This document shows positions 17,322 to 25,787 of a stretch of 64,000 nt of DNA, piece after piece. The DNA is taken from the NCBI GenBank assembly GCA_963829355.1, contig CAWHHZ010000001.1:248001-312000 (forward strand). The letters are read 5' to 3'. Source of the stretch: CAWHHZ01 sp963829355. GTDB lineage: Bacteria > Acidobacteriota > Thermoanaerobaculia > Gp7-AA8 > JAHWKK01. The position numbers were made by a program, and so were the translations under genes. Every line of letters starts with the position of its first letter. The stretch's first letter is position 1. The notes beneath the pieces were generated by a model. That model saw nothing but the letters and a program-made list of their open reading frames with translations. It did no database searches and was not told the origin of the DNA.

Positions 17322-17566
17322 CATCCTGAGCCGCCGGATCCCGCGAAGCGGAAGGAGGACGGTCGAAGGATCGCGTGGAGTCATACTCACCCCGAGTTTT
17401 CTTCGGAATCCAAGTCGAGTCAGCCCGTACGCGATCCTTCGCTTCGCTGCTAATGAACCCTTCGTAAAGTGCTGAAAACGATAGGTCGTCATCCTGACAA
17501 GGTTCATTTCTGCTTCACTGGTGACAGCGAAGCGGCGACATTCCCCCGCTCAGGATGACATCCTGG
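17322..17566. repeat. Palindromic CATCCTGAGC repeats between the two tRNA genes, copy 3
   Basis: The 330-base gap between the tRNAs has no gene. It holds TCATCCTGAGCCGCCGGATC with CGAAGGATCGCG, then GCGATCCTTCGCTTCGCTG, then a second pair GTCATCCTGACAAGG ... CGCTCAGGATGACA around GAACC-type spacers. Two partial palindromes appear to be joined. Confidence 0.75.
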
Positions 17567-17633
17567 GCAATTTCGAGGGTCTCGGCTGGGAATGTTGGTA
17601 CACTACCTTTGTTTGGAGTCTGGGCACGCTCGC

Positions 17634-17726
17634 GGAGAGATGGGAGAGCGGCTTAATCCAGCGGTTTGCTAAACCGCCGTACTGATAACCTCAGTACCGA
17701 GGGTTCGAATCCCTCTCTCTCCGCCA
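17634..17726 (+). tRNA. tRNA-Ser(GCU)
   Basis: A 93-base class II tRNA with acceptor arms GGAGAGA / TCTCTCC, encoded CCA, anticodon loop TTGCTAA (anticodon GCT), a long variable arm and GGTTCGAATCC T loop. It decodes AGC and AGU. It lies 330 bases after tRNA-Ser(UGA) in the same direction. Confidence 0.97.
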
Positions 17727-17788
17727 CTTTGTTCCCTGGCCGGCGCGGCATGACTCCCCCGCGCGGAACCGATCGGTGGCGGGGGCTT

Positions 17789-18556
17789 CTACGGCTGTCC
17801 CATCTTCTTGACCGCGTCGTTCAGACCTGCGATCAGATCGACCGGGAGCGGGAACACGATGGTCGTGTTCTTCTCCATTCCGATCTCAGTGAGTGTCTGA
17901 AGATAGCGAAGCTGGATCGTCACCGGCTCCTTCGACATCATCTTTGCTGCCTCCACGAGCTGCTTCGCGGCCTGGAACTCGCCCTCGGCATGGATGATCT
18001 TCGATCGCTTTTCACGTTCCGCTTCGGCCTGCCTGGCGATCGCGCGTGTCATCTGCTCGGGGATGTCGACCTGCTTAACCTCGACGTTGACGACTTTCAC
18101 ACCCCAGGGAGCCGTGTGCTTGTCGAGGATCTCCTGAATGCGCACATTCAGCTTCTCACGCTCGGAAAGGAGATCGTCGAGCTCCACCTCTCCGAGCACG
18201 GAACGCAACGTTGTCTGTGCAAACTGGAACGTCTGGAAGATGTAGTCCTCGACCTCCACCACCGCCTTGGTCGGATCGACGACGCGCAGAAAAATCACGG
18301 CATTGACCTTCACGGTGACGTTGTCCCGGGTGATCGTGTCCTGAGGCGGGACCTCGAGCGCGATCTGCCTGAGCGAGATGCGAACCATGCGGTCGATCGG
18401 CGCAAACACAAAGATGACGCCCGGCCCCTTGTCGTGGTCGAGCAATCGTCCGAGGCGGAAGATCACGCCACGCTCGTATTCGGCGAGAATCTTGATCGAG
18501 CTCAACAGGTAGAAGCCGAGGATGACGACGACGATGATCAGGCCGAATGAGCCCAT
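17789..18556 (-). CDS. SPFH/stomatin-like membrane protein (slipin)
   Basis: The 255-residue product has one N-terminal membrane helix (GLIIVVVILGFYLLSS), then the SPFH domain (EYERGVIFRLGRLLDHDKGP, VTVKVNAVIFLRVVDP) and a coiled-coil rich in AEAEREKR. It matches bacterial slipin / p-stomatin. It probably forms membrane rings that organise or protect membrane proteins. It is directly followed upstream on the same strand by an NfeD-type protease gene (57-base gap), the classical stomatin-operon pair. Confidence 0.92.
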   Translation of the reverse strand: MGSFGLIIVVVILGFYLLSSIKILAEYERGVIFRLGRLLDHDKGPGVIFVFAPIDRMVRISLRQIALEVPPQDTITRDNVTVKVNAVIFLRVVDPTKAVVEVEDYIFQTFQFAQTTLRSVLGEVELDDLLSEREKLNVRIQEILDKHTAPWGVKVVNVEVKQVDIPEQMTRAIARQAEAEREKRSKIIHAEGEFQAAKQLVEAAKMMSKEPVTIQLRYLQTLTEIGMEKNTTIVFPLPVDLIAGLNDAVKKMGQP

Positions 18557-18613
18557 GACGGTACCTCCTGGTGGTCAGTTTGGGCCGCTACCAATCCAGT
18601 GTAGCGGCACGTT

Positions 18614-19918
18614 TCAGCGATCCTCGGTCTTACCACTCTCCGGCGCGACTGGGGCGACAGTCAGAGCGAGGTCGTGAATCTCCCGCACGACGATGCTCGC
18701 GCCGGCCGCGATCGGGACCTCCGAGCTTGCATTCCACAACTCCCCGTGCACGAAAACCCGGCCAGATGCTTCGATTGGTGTCTCGGCGGTTCCGATCGCA
18801 CCGATCATTCCGGCTTCTCCGGTCATCGATTGCCGCTTGTGGGCACGGACGACGAGTGTGACGAGAAAGATTGCGATCAGACCAAAGGGGACGCTCACGG
18901 CAAGAGACGTGACCCAGTGCACCCGCATCTCAGGAACCGGCCCATCGACGAGGAGGAGCCCTCCGAGAAAGAGCGAGACCACTCCCCCGACACCGAGAAC
19001 GCCATGACTTGCGTAGGCGGCCTCGAGCGCGAAGAGGACAAACGCGAGGATGATCAGTCCCACAGCGGCGTAGCGCACGGGAAGGATGTTGAGCGCGAAG
19101 ATGGCCAGCATGACGAACAGAGCGCCGGCAACACCCGGAATGATCGCGCCGGGATGGTTGAACTCGGCCCAGATTCCGAGCATCCCGAGCGACAGGAGTA
19201 TGAATGCGACGTTCGGATCCATGATGAACGCCAGGAGCTGCTGGCGAAGGGACATCTCCATCGTTTCGATCGAGCTGTCGGAGAGATCGAGTTTCACCGT
19301 GGTGCCATCGAAGCGATGAACGTCCCGCCCTCGCAGACTCTCCAGCAGTGCGTCCGTATCGGCCGCGACGATCTCGATCAGGCCGAGCTCGCGCGCCTCT
19401 TCTTCGGTGTACGACTTGCTCTCGATCACGGCGGCTTCAGCCGCTTCCACGTTGCGGCCGCGCTTGTTGACGACCGCCCGCATGAACGCGGCAGAGTCGT
19501 TCCTCATCTTCGTCTCCATGACCTCACCCACCTCTCCGCCGTTCATCATGACGGGGTGAGCCGCGCCGGTATTGGTTCCCGGGGACATCGCGGCGACGTC
19601 GGCGGACTGAAGAATGAAAAAGCCGGCGGAGGCGGCGCGGCTCCCGCTGGGGTGGACGAACACGATGACCGGCACCTCTGAGTCGAGGATGCTGTTGACG
19701 ATGACTCTGGTCGATGATTCGAGACCGCCCGGAGTCCTCAGTTCGATCAGAAGCGCCTCGGCCTGGCTCTCCTCCGCCTGCGCTATCCCGCGCTCGACGA
19801 ATTCCTCGGTGACGGGGTGGATCAGACCGTCCACGACGAGCCTCAGAATTTCGGCCTTCGCCGGCACAGCCATCAGTGCAACGGCAATCAGTAGAACGAA
19901 TGATCGAGGACGTGGCAT
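18614..19918 (-). CDS. NfeD-type membrane serine protease (stomatin operon)
   Basis: The 434-residue product starts with a signal peptide (MPRPRSFVLLIAVALMAVPAKAE). A ClpP-class (SppA-like) protease domain follows, with LRTPGGLESSTRVIVNSIL and SGSRAASAGFFILQSADVAAMSPGTN in two stretches. This Ser plus a Lys (in ESKSYTEEEA) suits a Ser-Lys dyad. Four or five membrane helices follow, and an NfeD OB-fold ends the protein (GMIGAIGTAETPIEASGRV). In archaea this type of enzyme cleaves stomatin; the slipin gene next to it supports a similar pair here. Confidence 0.92.
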   Translation of the reverse strand: MPRPRSFVLLIAVALMAVPAKAEILRLVVDGLIHPVTEEFVERGIAQAEESQAEALLIELRTPGGLESSTRVIVNSILDSEVPVIVFVHPSGSRAASAGFFILQSADVAAMSPGTNTGAAHPVMMNGGEVGEVMETKMRNDSAAFMRAVVNKRGRNVEAAEAAVIESKSYTEEEARELGLIEIVAADTDALLESLRGRDVHRFDGTTVKLDLSDSSIETMEMSLRQQLLAFIMDPNVAFILLSLGMLGIWAEFNHPGAIIPGVAGALFVMLAIFALNILPVRYAAVGLIILAFVLFALEAAYASHGVLGVGGVVSLFLGGLLLVDGPVPEMRVHWVTSLAVSVPFGLIAIFLVTLVVRAHKRQSMTGEAGMIGAIGTAETPIEASGRVFVHGELWNASSEVPIAAGASIVVREIHDLALTVAPVAPESGKTEDR

Positions 19919-19953
19919 TTGCCTGCAACGATCTTATCGCACTGGAGCGCTAC

Positions 19954-20526
19954 TCAGTTCTTCTTCCTGCTCCGCTTCGGCTTTTGCCAATTCTCGCCTC
20001 GAAGCAACCACCAGAGTGCGAAGGCAATCCCGTAGAAGCCGACGACCCGATAGAAGTGATCGAGGCTTCCCCACACATTTCGCGAGAACACGCCATAGTG
20101 CACCTCGCTCCATGCACCGAGCTGCAGGGCGTAGATCTTCTTGATACGGATCAGCAACGCGCCCACATGCGTGATCCACAGTATGAGAAGGGAGATCGCA
20201 AGGCCCGATACGTTGGCGTTCGAGAACGTCGGTTTCGAGATCGCGAAGAGCGCGAAAAGAAGAATCACGTTGAAGGTGAGGTCGTTCAAAGGTGCGACTG
20301 GGCGCGGCGACTCCGGCGGAAAGTCGGCCCGGTTGACAATGACGCCGTTTCCCTCACCTGCCACGAGCTCGGTAATATCCGGTGATTCAGTCAGGTTGAG
20401 AAGCGACTGCGCGGGGGGCATGACCACCGTACGATAGGCTGGAGAGAACCCGAGCCACAGGACGAGCCCGAGCGAGAACCCGGCGAGGGCTTTAAGAACT
20501 GGCTTCCACGCGAGCAGGCGTTGCAA
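19954..20526 (-). CDS. Exosortase H-associated membrane protein
   Basis: The 190-residue protein has an N-terminal helix (LKALAGFSLGLVLWLGFSP), a non-hydrophobic loop, and two further helices (LTFNVILLFALFAI, VSGLAISLLILWITHVGAL), ending in a basic tail PKRSRKKN. It overlaps the 3' end of the exosortase gene by 35 bases, so the two are translationally linked. I assign it by context and general form to the partner protein that accompanies XrtH; its biochemical job is not known. Confidence 0.75.
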   Translation of the reverse strand: MQRLLAWKPVLKALAGFSLGLVLWLGFSPAYRTVVMPPAQSLLNLTESPDITELVAGEGNGVIVNRADFPPESPRPVAPLNDLTFNVILLFALFAISKPTFSNANVSGLAISLLILWITHVGALLIRIKKIYALQLGAWSEVHYGVFSRNVWGSLDHFYRVVGFYGIAFALWWLLRGENWQKPKRSRKKN

Positions 20527-21001
20527 ACTTGGAGCTCCAGATCAGGAAGATGACGACGCCAGCCAGCACGATCAAAATCTGCCAGACGGCCGTATGGAAG
20601 AGCTGAAACACGCTCTCGTAGTAGCGGCCCAGCAGAAAGAGGGTCACGATTCTCACGAAGTTCAGAAGCTGGATCGCGACTCCACCCGCGAGGACTCCAC
20701 TGATGCGTGACATCGGGCCGGCCGGGAATGCTCCAATCGCCGCAATCACGAGCAGCATCGCCTCCACTCCATTGCAGCCGTTTGCAATGTTTACGGCGAA
20801 GGCGCTCGAGAGAATCATTGTGCCTTCTACCCGCACGTCCTGTCCGAGCATCTGCAGAATCGATCCGGAGACCGAGGTGATCCACTGCGTGTAGGGAACG
20901 ATCACGTGATCATTGACGGGAGGCGCTGCGATGATCGCCCAGCCCACCACCAGAAAGATCAAGAAGAGCAGAAGAAAGCGCTTGTTGCGATCGAGCTTCA
21001 T
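20492..21001 (-). CDS. xrtH: Exosortase H (archaeo/exosortase family transpeptidase)
   Basis: The 169-residue multi-pass protein shows the three exosortase active-site residues: Cys in IANGCNGVEAM, Arg in LNFVRIVTLF, and His in LFHTAVWQ. Exosortases cut C-terminal PEP-CTERM-like sorting tails at the membrane and are thought to pass the protein to the outer surface. The small size and the partner gene downstream point to the XrtH type. The ATG at 21001 lacks a strong ribosome site and an upstream frame is open, so the start is the least sure part. No obvious CTERM substrate is encoded in the window. Confidence 0.85.
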   Translation of the reverse strand: MKLDRNKRFLLLFLIFLVVGWAIIAAPPVNDHVIVPYTQWITSVSGSILQMLGQDVRVEGTMILSSAFAVNIANGCNGVEAMLLVIAAIGAFPAGPMSRISGVLAGGVAIQLLNFVRIVTLFLLGRYYESVFQLFHTAVWQILIVLAGVVIFLIWSSKFATPARVEASS

Positions 21002-21065
21002 GCGAGACAGGTCAACCGTCGGGGCGTCATGGTTGTTCCGGTGCGTTTCCGGAAGCTGCGCGCGA

Positions 21066-21265
21066 TCAGTTCCATCGCAGAGCGTGCCACATGAACAGCA
21101 CCGAGAACGCGAGGACAGAGAGAATCGAGCCGACCAGTAGCCACTCCGGCGAGTAAACCTCACTTCTTCCATGTCGCTCTCCCGCGAGAGCGAGCGAATG
21201 AAAAGTGCAAGAAAGCCTCCGCAAACGGCAAATGCGATCACGCCGACGATCGAGGTCACGATCAA
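21066..21265 (-). CDS. Small two-helix membrane protein, frameshifted
   Basis: A short frame begins at TTG 21265 with IVTSIVGVIAFAVCGGFLAL, a membrane helix. Near 21165 it must shift frame to reach SEVYSPEWLLVGSILSVLAF and end at 21066 with LFMWHALRWN. The joined product would be about 66 residues with two helices and a charged loop. It lies just upstream of exosortase H on the same strand. The coding nature is inferred from the two in-register hydrophobic halves; I do not recognise a family. Confidence 0.45.
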
Positions 21266-21415
21266 AGTTTCCCGGAAACCCGGTGCCGAGGGAACCTCGC
21301 CAGAACCTGGAGGACAGGTGCGGAGATCGGCACGGCCATTGCTCTAAATAACATATCAAGATCGCGAGAATCGAACGCTCGCGCAACGACGTAAGAGCAC
21401 GAAAGGAGCGCTTCA

Positions 21416-21651
21416 ATGAGAGAGCCGGAACGGACCGACAGAGTCAACTCCATCTGGAATCAGGTCGAGGGAACTGGAACCAGTTCAAGGGAGTCGTCAA
21501 GGAGAGATGGAACGATCTCACCGACGACGATCTGGAACAAATGGAAGGCCGGCGCGATCGGATCGTCGGAAAGATTCAGGAGCGCTATGGAGAGAGCCGG
21601 TGGAAACGGGCTGACATCGAGCGCGAGCTCGAGCAGAATAGCCGCGGCTGA
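21416..21651 (+). CDS. CsbD-like stress protein, frameshifted
   Basis: The ATG at 21416 follows GAAAGGAGCG. The first 18 residues (MREPERTDRVNSIWNQVEG) lead to a shift near 21473, after which the sequence reads NWNQFKGVVKERWNDLTDDD and LEQMEGRRDRIVGKIQERYG, ending at 21651. This is the CsbD-family pattern of a small helical stress-induced protein of 60-80 residues. Restoring one A in GGGAACTGG repairs the frame. A strong terminator follows. Confidence 0.8.
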
Positions 21652-21677
21652 CGTCATACTGTCAATCGAGAACCGAG

Positions 21678-21707
21678 AGACCCGGGTTGTTGCCCGGGTC
21701 TTTTTTT
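21678..21707 (+). terminator. Rho-independent terminator after the CsbD-like gene
   Basis: AGACCCGGG and CCCGGGTCT form a 9-bp stem around TTGTTG, followed by seven T. It lies 27 bases after the stop. Confidence 0.9.
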
Positions 21708-21759
21708 GTGAGATAAACCTTCCGGACGCGCAACCGTACTAGAAGGCAGGAGACTAGGA

Positions 21760-22502
21760 ATGAAACTGCGCACACCATCGATGCTGGTCATGCTCGTTCT
21801 GGCTGCCGGGCTCACCGGATGTTACGAGCCGGAGAGCCACATCGTGCAGACGGTCGACGAGACCTGGCCTGCCGATGGTGTGACGACTCTCGATCTCGAA
21901 TCTTTGAACGGGCGGGTCGATGTACGCGCGACGGGCGACGATCAGATCGTCATCAGAGCCGAGGTGCGCTCCTCGCACAAATCGAACGATGAAGTCGTCC
22001 GGTTCGCGGTGAGAAAGGGATTCTGGAAGTGCGCGAAAAGTGGCCGCGCGCAAAGGGATTCCTGCCGTTCGGCCGCAGTTCGGGCGGAAGCGTCCGCTAC
22101 GAGATCGAGGTTCCGGAACGATGCGAGCTCGAGCTCGAGACGACCAACGGCCGCCTGGAGACCCATGGGGTTCGAGGACGTCAGTCGCTGACCTCGGTCA
22201 ACGGGCGGATCGAGATCGACACCCCCGATGCATTGATCGAAGCAGAGACCGTGAATGGTCGGATCGAAGCGAGGTTCCACGAAGCGTTTCGTGGTGCAGA
22301 GCTCGCGACCGTCAATGGCTCCGTAAAAGTGTATGTCCCCTCGGGAACTCAGGTGGCCGCCGACGTCGACCAGGTCAACGGGTCATTCAATTCGCGGTTG
22401 CCGGTCGTGGTGAATGCCAGTGGCGCAGAGGGGATGCCGCTCCGGGTCTCCACCGTGAACGGAAGTGTCACGCTGGACCAGATGGGGCCGGACCCGGAGT
22501 AG
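21760..22502 (+). CDS. DUF4097-like lipoprotein, frameshifted
   Basis: The ATG at 21760 has AGGAG and AGGA upstream. The product starts with a lipoprotein signal (MLVMLVLAAGLTGC). It then has repeated beta units with a TVNGR / SVNGR / TVNGS core: SLNGRVDVRATGD, TTNGRLETHGVRG, SVNGRIEIDTPDA, TVNGRIEARFHEA, TVNGSVKVYVPSG. This is the DUF4097 right-handed beta fold. One base is missing near 22018 (AAAGGGATT), splitting it into two frames that join to about 247 residues. It is probably an envelope protein of unknown role. Confidence 0.8.
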
Positions 22503-22549
22503 TGTTTCGACGCGCCCGTCCACGGCTCTGAAGCACTACACTAGAGCTC

Positions 22550-24204
22550 GTGTGGTCCTCGTCCAGATCGAGACAGACGTGGGCAGCCTGTCTGCTCGGC
22601 CTGTTGGTCACGATCGGTTCTCTCGAGCCGATCGAGAACTACGACTACTTCTGGCATCTCGCCACGGGCGAGTGGATCATCGAGCATCGAGCTCTTCCGG
22701 AGACTGACCCGTTCACCCTCGCCAGCGATGACGGAACATGGATCAACCTCGAATGGCTGTTCCAGGCGATTCTGTACCCTGCCTATGAGCTGCTCGGACA
22801 TGCGGGGCTCACCGTACTGCTCGCGCTTCTGATCGGAGCTGGCACCGTTGGATTGTTCTTCTATGCGGCTGACCGGTCGAGCGTGGCTGCATCTCTTCTC
22901 CTTTGTGCGATCGCCTGGACAGGCGCATCGTTCCGGATCGACCTGAGGGCGGAGACGGCGGCGATCCCGTTCCTCGTAATCTTTCTGATCGTCCTGTTCC
23001 GAAATCCAGACCGACGATCGCTCCTCATTGCGCTGCTGCTCCCGCCGATCTGGTTCGCGGTTCATCCCTCCGCGCTTCTCGCGCCCGTGCTGGCAGGTCT
23101 CGTGACGGCCGGTGCGATCTTCAGCCAGGCCGAGACGAGGCGTGAGATCATCTTCCGTTTCGTTCAGACGATCGGGAGCGGCCTTTCGCTTCTGATCAAT
23201 CCATGGGGGCTCGACGGGGTGCTCGCACCGGTGCGTCTCGCGGGTCTCCTCGAGCGCGAGGGGCTGGTGAACCTCGAATGGCTGCCGAGCTCTCCGCGAA
23301 CGTTCCCGGGCTCTACGCGACCCTCATCGTCGCCATCCTGCTTGTCGCTCTCATGCGCAAGGATCCGCTGCGCTGGGCAAAGCTTCTCGCACTCGCCTTT
23401 CTGGGAGCGCTCGCCGTGAGGTACGTACGCAACCAGGCGCTGTTCTATCCGGCGTTGCCTGTCCTGGTCGCGACGGCGATACCCGCACTGTCGCCGATAT
23501 GGAATCGGGTCCTCGTCATCGGAGCCGCGCTGCTGGTCGCAGGAGGTCTCACAGGGCAGAATCCCGGACTCGGCATCGACGTGGAGAAGTTCCCGGTGCG
23601 GACCGTCAAACGTCTCCAGACACTCGGGCTCGAGGGGAACGTCTACAATCCCGATCAATTCGGAGGTTATCTGGTGTGGTCGTTCTATCCGGACCGGCGC
23701 ACGCTTGTGGATGGACGGAACGAGCTCCATGTCGAATTCTTCCGACGGTTCGAGCGGGCGCGGCTCGACAGTCGCGAGTGGCGGAAGATGTTCTCCGACT
23801 ATGATCTCGATCTGGCAGTCGAGGAGTACCGGTCGGACTATATTGAAGCGATTGATGGTGTGACGGGCGAGCGCAGCCGCGTCCCCCCTTCGCTCGTACT
23901 GTTCCCCCGCGACGAGTGGGCGCTCATCGGTTTCGACGAATCCTCAATGCTGTTCGCGAAACGGGATGCGTATCCTGCAAGTGTTCTTCACCGCGCAGAG
24001 CTGCGCGCGATCGTCCCCGACGCCAGGTTTCCCGCCGATGCCGTTCGAGGGAACTATCAGGACGCTCTGAAGGAGCTCCTATCGGTGGAGTCCTCGCAGG
24101 GAAGCTTTCCGAGACTCGAGACGCTGAAGCGCCTCGTCATTGCAGCAGGGGAGAGAGAGGGGATGCAGCGACAATCAGTTGACGACGCCGTCGCGGCCGA
24201 ATGA
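22550..24204 (+). CDS. Multi-pass membrane protein (glycosyltransferase-like topology), frameshifted
   Basis: From GTG 22550 the product has about ten hydrophobic helices and an N-terminal motif NYDYFWHLATGEWIIEHRAL with TDPFTLASDDGTW. This arrangement of acidic residues in the first outer loop recalls GT-C/dolichyl-mannosyltransferase-like membrane proteins. The frame breaks between about 23285 and 23315, then continues LYATLIVAILLVALMRKDPL to a soluble C-terminus (NVYNPDQFGGYLVWSFYPDR). Together this gives about 550 residues. The glycosyltransferase idea is tentative. The 3' end overlaps a convergent small gene by 30 bases. Confidence 0.7.
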
Positions 24205-24474
24205 CTCCGCCTCTTCAACGGGCCAGCGCTCCTGAACGAGCTTCTCGAGCTTCGGCCGGATCGCGAGGTCGAACTCGGCAGCGTAAGCGGGTGAGAGCGA
24301 ATGAATCGATTTGCGGGCGCACTCGATGAGGCAACGCGCCTCCCGATGCGACAGCTCTTCGTTCCGTATGATCATTCCAGCCGTGAGCTCGATGATCATC
24401 CTGAAGCGACGGTCCGTGCGGCGTTCCGCGAATGAACCGAGCCCGGTTCGCTCCTGCATCACATTTCTCTGCAT
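24175..24474 (-). CDS. Hypothetical protein, about 99 residues
   Basis: The product is soluble and mainly helical, with IIELTAGMIIRNEELSHREA and RCLIECARKSIHSLSPAYAA as the most structured parts. I recognise no domain. Two possible ATG starts (24474 and 24459) exist. The 3' end overlaps the convergent membrane-protein gene by 30 bases. The coding call rests on length and amino-acid composition only. Confidence 0.5.
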   Translation of the reverse strand: MQRNVMQERTGLGSFAERRTDRRFRMIIELTAGMIIRNEELSHREARCLIECARKSIHSLSPAYAAEFDLAIRPKLEKLVQERWPVEEAESFGRDGVVN

Positions 24475-24566
24475 TCGTAGCGACGAAACGTCCGGGCGAG
24501 GGGGAGTAATTCCGAATGTGAGCAGCGATGAGAGACCGCGGGATGCGCTCCTATCTGGCAGATAGG

Positions 24567-24875
24567 TCAGTCCGTCCCGCCACTCTTCTTCGACCCTCCG
24601 CCCTCGCTGCCTGCCTTGGTCGTGCCGGAGTCCGTTGAGCTCCCGCCATCTGTCTTATTCGCTCCACCCTCACCACCCTTTTCACCCGAGCCTCCCGCAC
24701 GGGCGTAGTCGGTGATGTAAAAACCGGAGCCCTTGAACTGGATCGCTGGCGACGAAACGAGTTTCTTCAGCTCGCCACCGCATTGCGGGCACTCTGTGAG
24801 CGGCGGATCCGAGAACTTCCTGATTACTTCGATCCGCTCCTGACACGCTTGACAAAGGTATTCGTACAAAGGCAT
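24567..24875 (-). CDS. FmdB-family zinc-ribbon protein
   Basis: The 102-residue product begins MPLYEYLCQACQERIEVIRK and has a second CPQCG pair, the FmdB putative regulatory zinc ribbon, then SPAIQFKGSGFYITDY, which is also conserved. The C-terminus is a Gly/Ser/Lys-rich low-complexity tail. AGGAG lies upstream of the ATG at 24875. FmdB proteins were named from a formamidase operon; their function is unclear and a regulatory or ribosome-associated role has been suggested. Confidence 0.9.
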   Translation of the reverse strand: MPLYEYLCQACQERIEVIRKFSDPPLTECPQCGGELKKLVSSPAIQFKGSGFYITDYARAGGSGEKGGEGGANKTDGGSSTDSGTTKAGSEGGGSKKSGGTD

Positions 24876-25000
24876 TTGAGTTTCTCTCCTGAGCGGGTGA
24901 ATCAACAGGCGTTCACACGGCTGGATTCCTGCTCTCACGCTGCCGCAGAATGCGTCTGCCCCTCCCGATCCGGCGGTCGAATGTGCTACCGTCAATTTCC

Positions 25001-25576
25001 GTGAAGTGGGTTCTGTCGATCGTCATCATCATGAGTGCCGCGGCATGTTCCTTCGACGACGGGGACGAGCGGCGCGCCTCGTGGCGCGAGGTACAGGCTC
25101 TCAAGATTTCCTATCTCGAATCGTCTCCCGATTTGAAACTGGAAACCAAGCAGAAGTGGGCCGACGCGGTGCGCAATTATCTCGATCGATGGCCGGATCA
25201 CCCCGCAGCTTTGCAGACGTGGAACGACCTGCAGCTCGATTTCGCGGAGCAGCTCGAAGCAAATGCGCATTTCGATGAGGCAGAGCGTCACTACGCAGAC
25301 TTTCTCGAGCGGAACCCGGGACATGCGCTCGCGCGCGAAGGGCTCGAGCGTGTGCGTCGCCGCCAGTCTCTGTCGTCCGATGATCTCGAAAAACTGCGCA
25401 AAGGAATGTCGAGCTCCGAGGTTGCCAGCTATCTGGGACTTCCGCGACCGGGATGGGAGCGCAGTGCGATCCTCGACGGAGAGCGGGTCGAGTCGTGGTA
25501 TTACCGAGACTCGAGCGGAGTTGTCCACGGCGTCCACTTCCGGAACGATGCCCTGTTCGAGATCGATGTCGAGTGA
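25001..25576 (+). CDS. Lipoprotein with TPR-like helices and a C-terminal SmpA-like segment
   Basis: From GTG 25001 the protein starts KWVLSIVIIMSAAACS, a lipoprotein signal with lipobox SAAAC. The middle is a TPR-like helical array (WADAVRNYLDRWPDHPAALQ, FDEAERHYADFLERNPGHAL). The C-terminal part LRKGMSSSEVASYLGLPRPG with VESWYYRDSSGVVHGVHFRN resembles the SmpA/BamE fold (KGMTxxEVxxxLG). A role in outer-membrane or lipoprotein assembly is possible but not shown. The start is divergent from the FmdB gene. Confidence 0.75.
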   Translation: MKWVLSIVIIMSAAACSFDDGDERRASWREVQALKISYLESSPDLKLETKQKWADAVRNYLDRWPDHPAALQTWNDLQLDFAEQLEANAHFDEAERHYADFLERNPGHALAREGLERVRRRQSLSSDDLEKLRKGMSSSEVASYLGLPRPGWERSAILDGERVESWYYRDSSGVVHGVHFRNDALFEIDVE

Positions 25577-25787
25577 TCCCTTCACGCTCCGCCGGCCGAG
25601 CTCCATGAGACTGGCTCCCGGGACGCTGCCTGATGCCTCCGGCCGCATTGCCTCTGCCCGACACCGAAAACAGCTTGTCGGCCGCGGGTAGGTGCGCCTG
25701 AGGCTTTGCGTTATCATGACTATGGTGTCGGCCGGATCCGTCCGGTGCGGGCGCTCTATCTGACTTGAGCATTACGAGGGAGATGTC

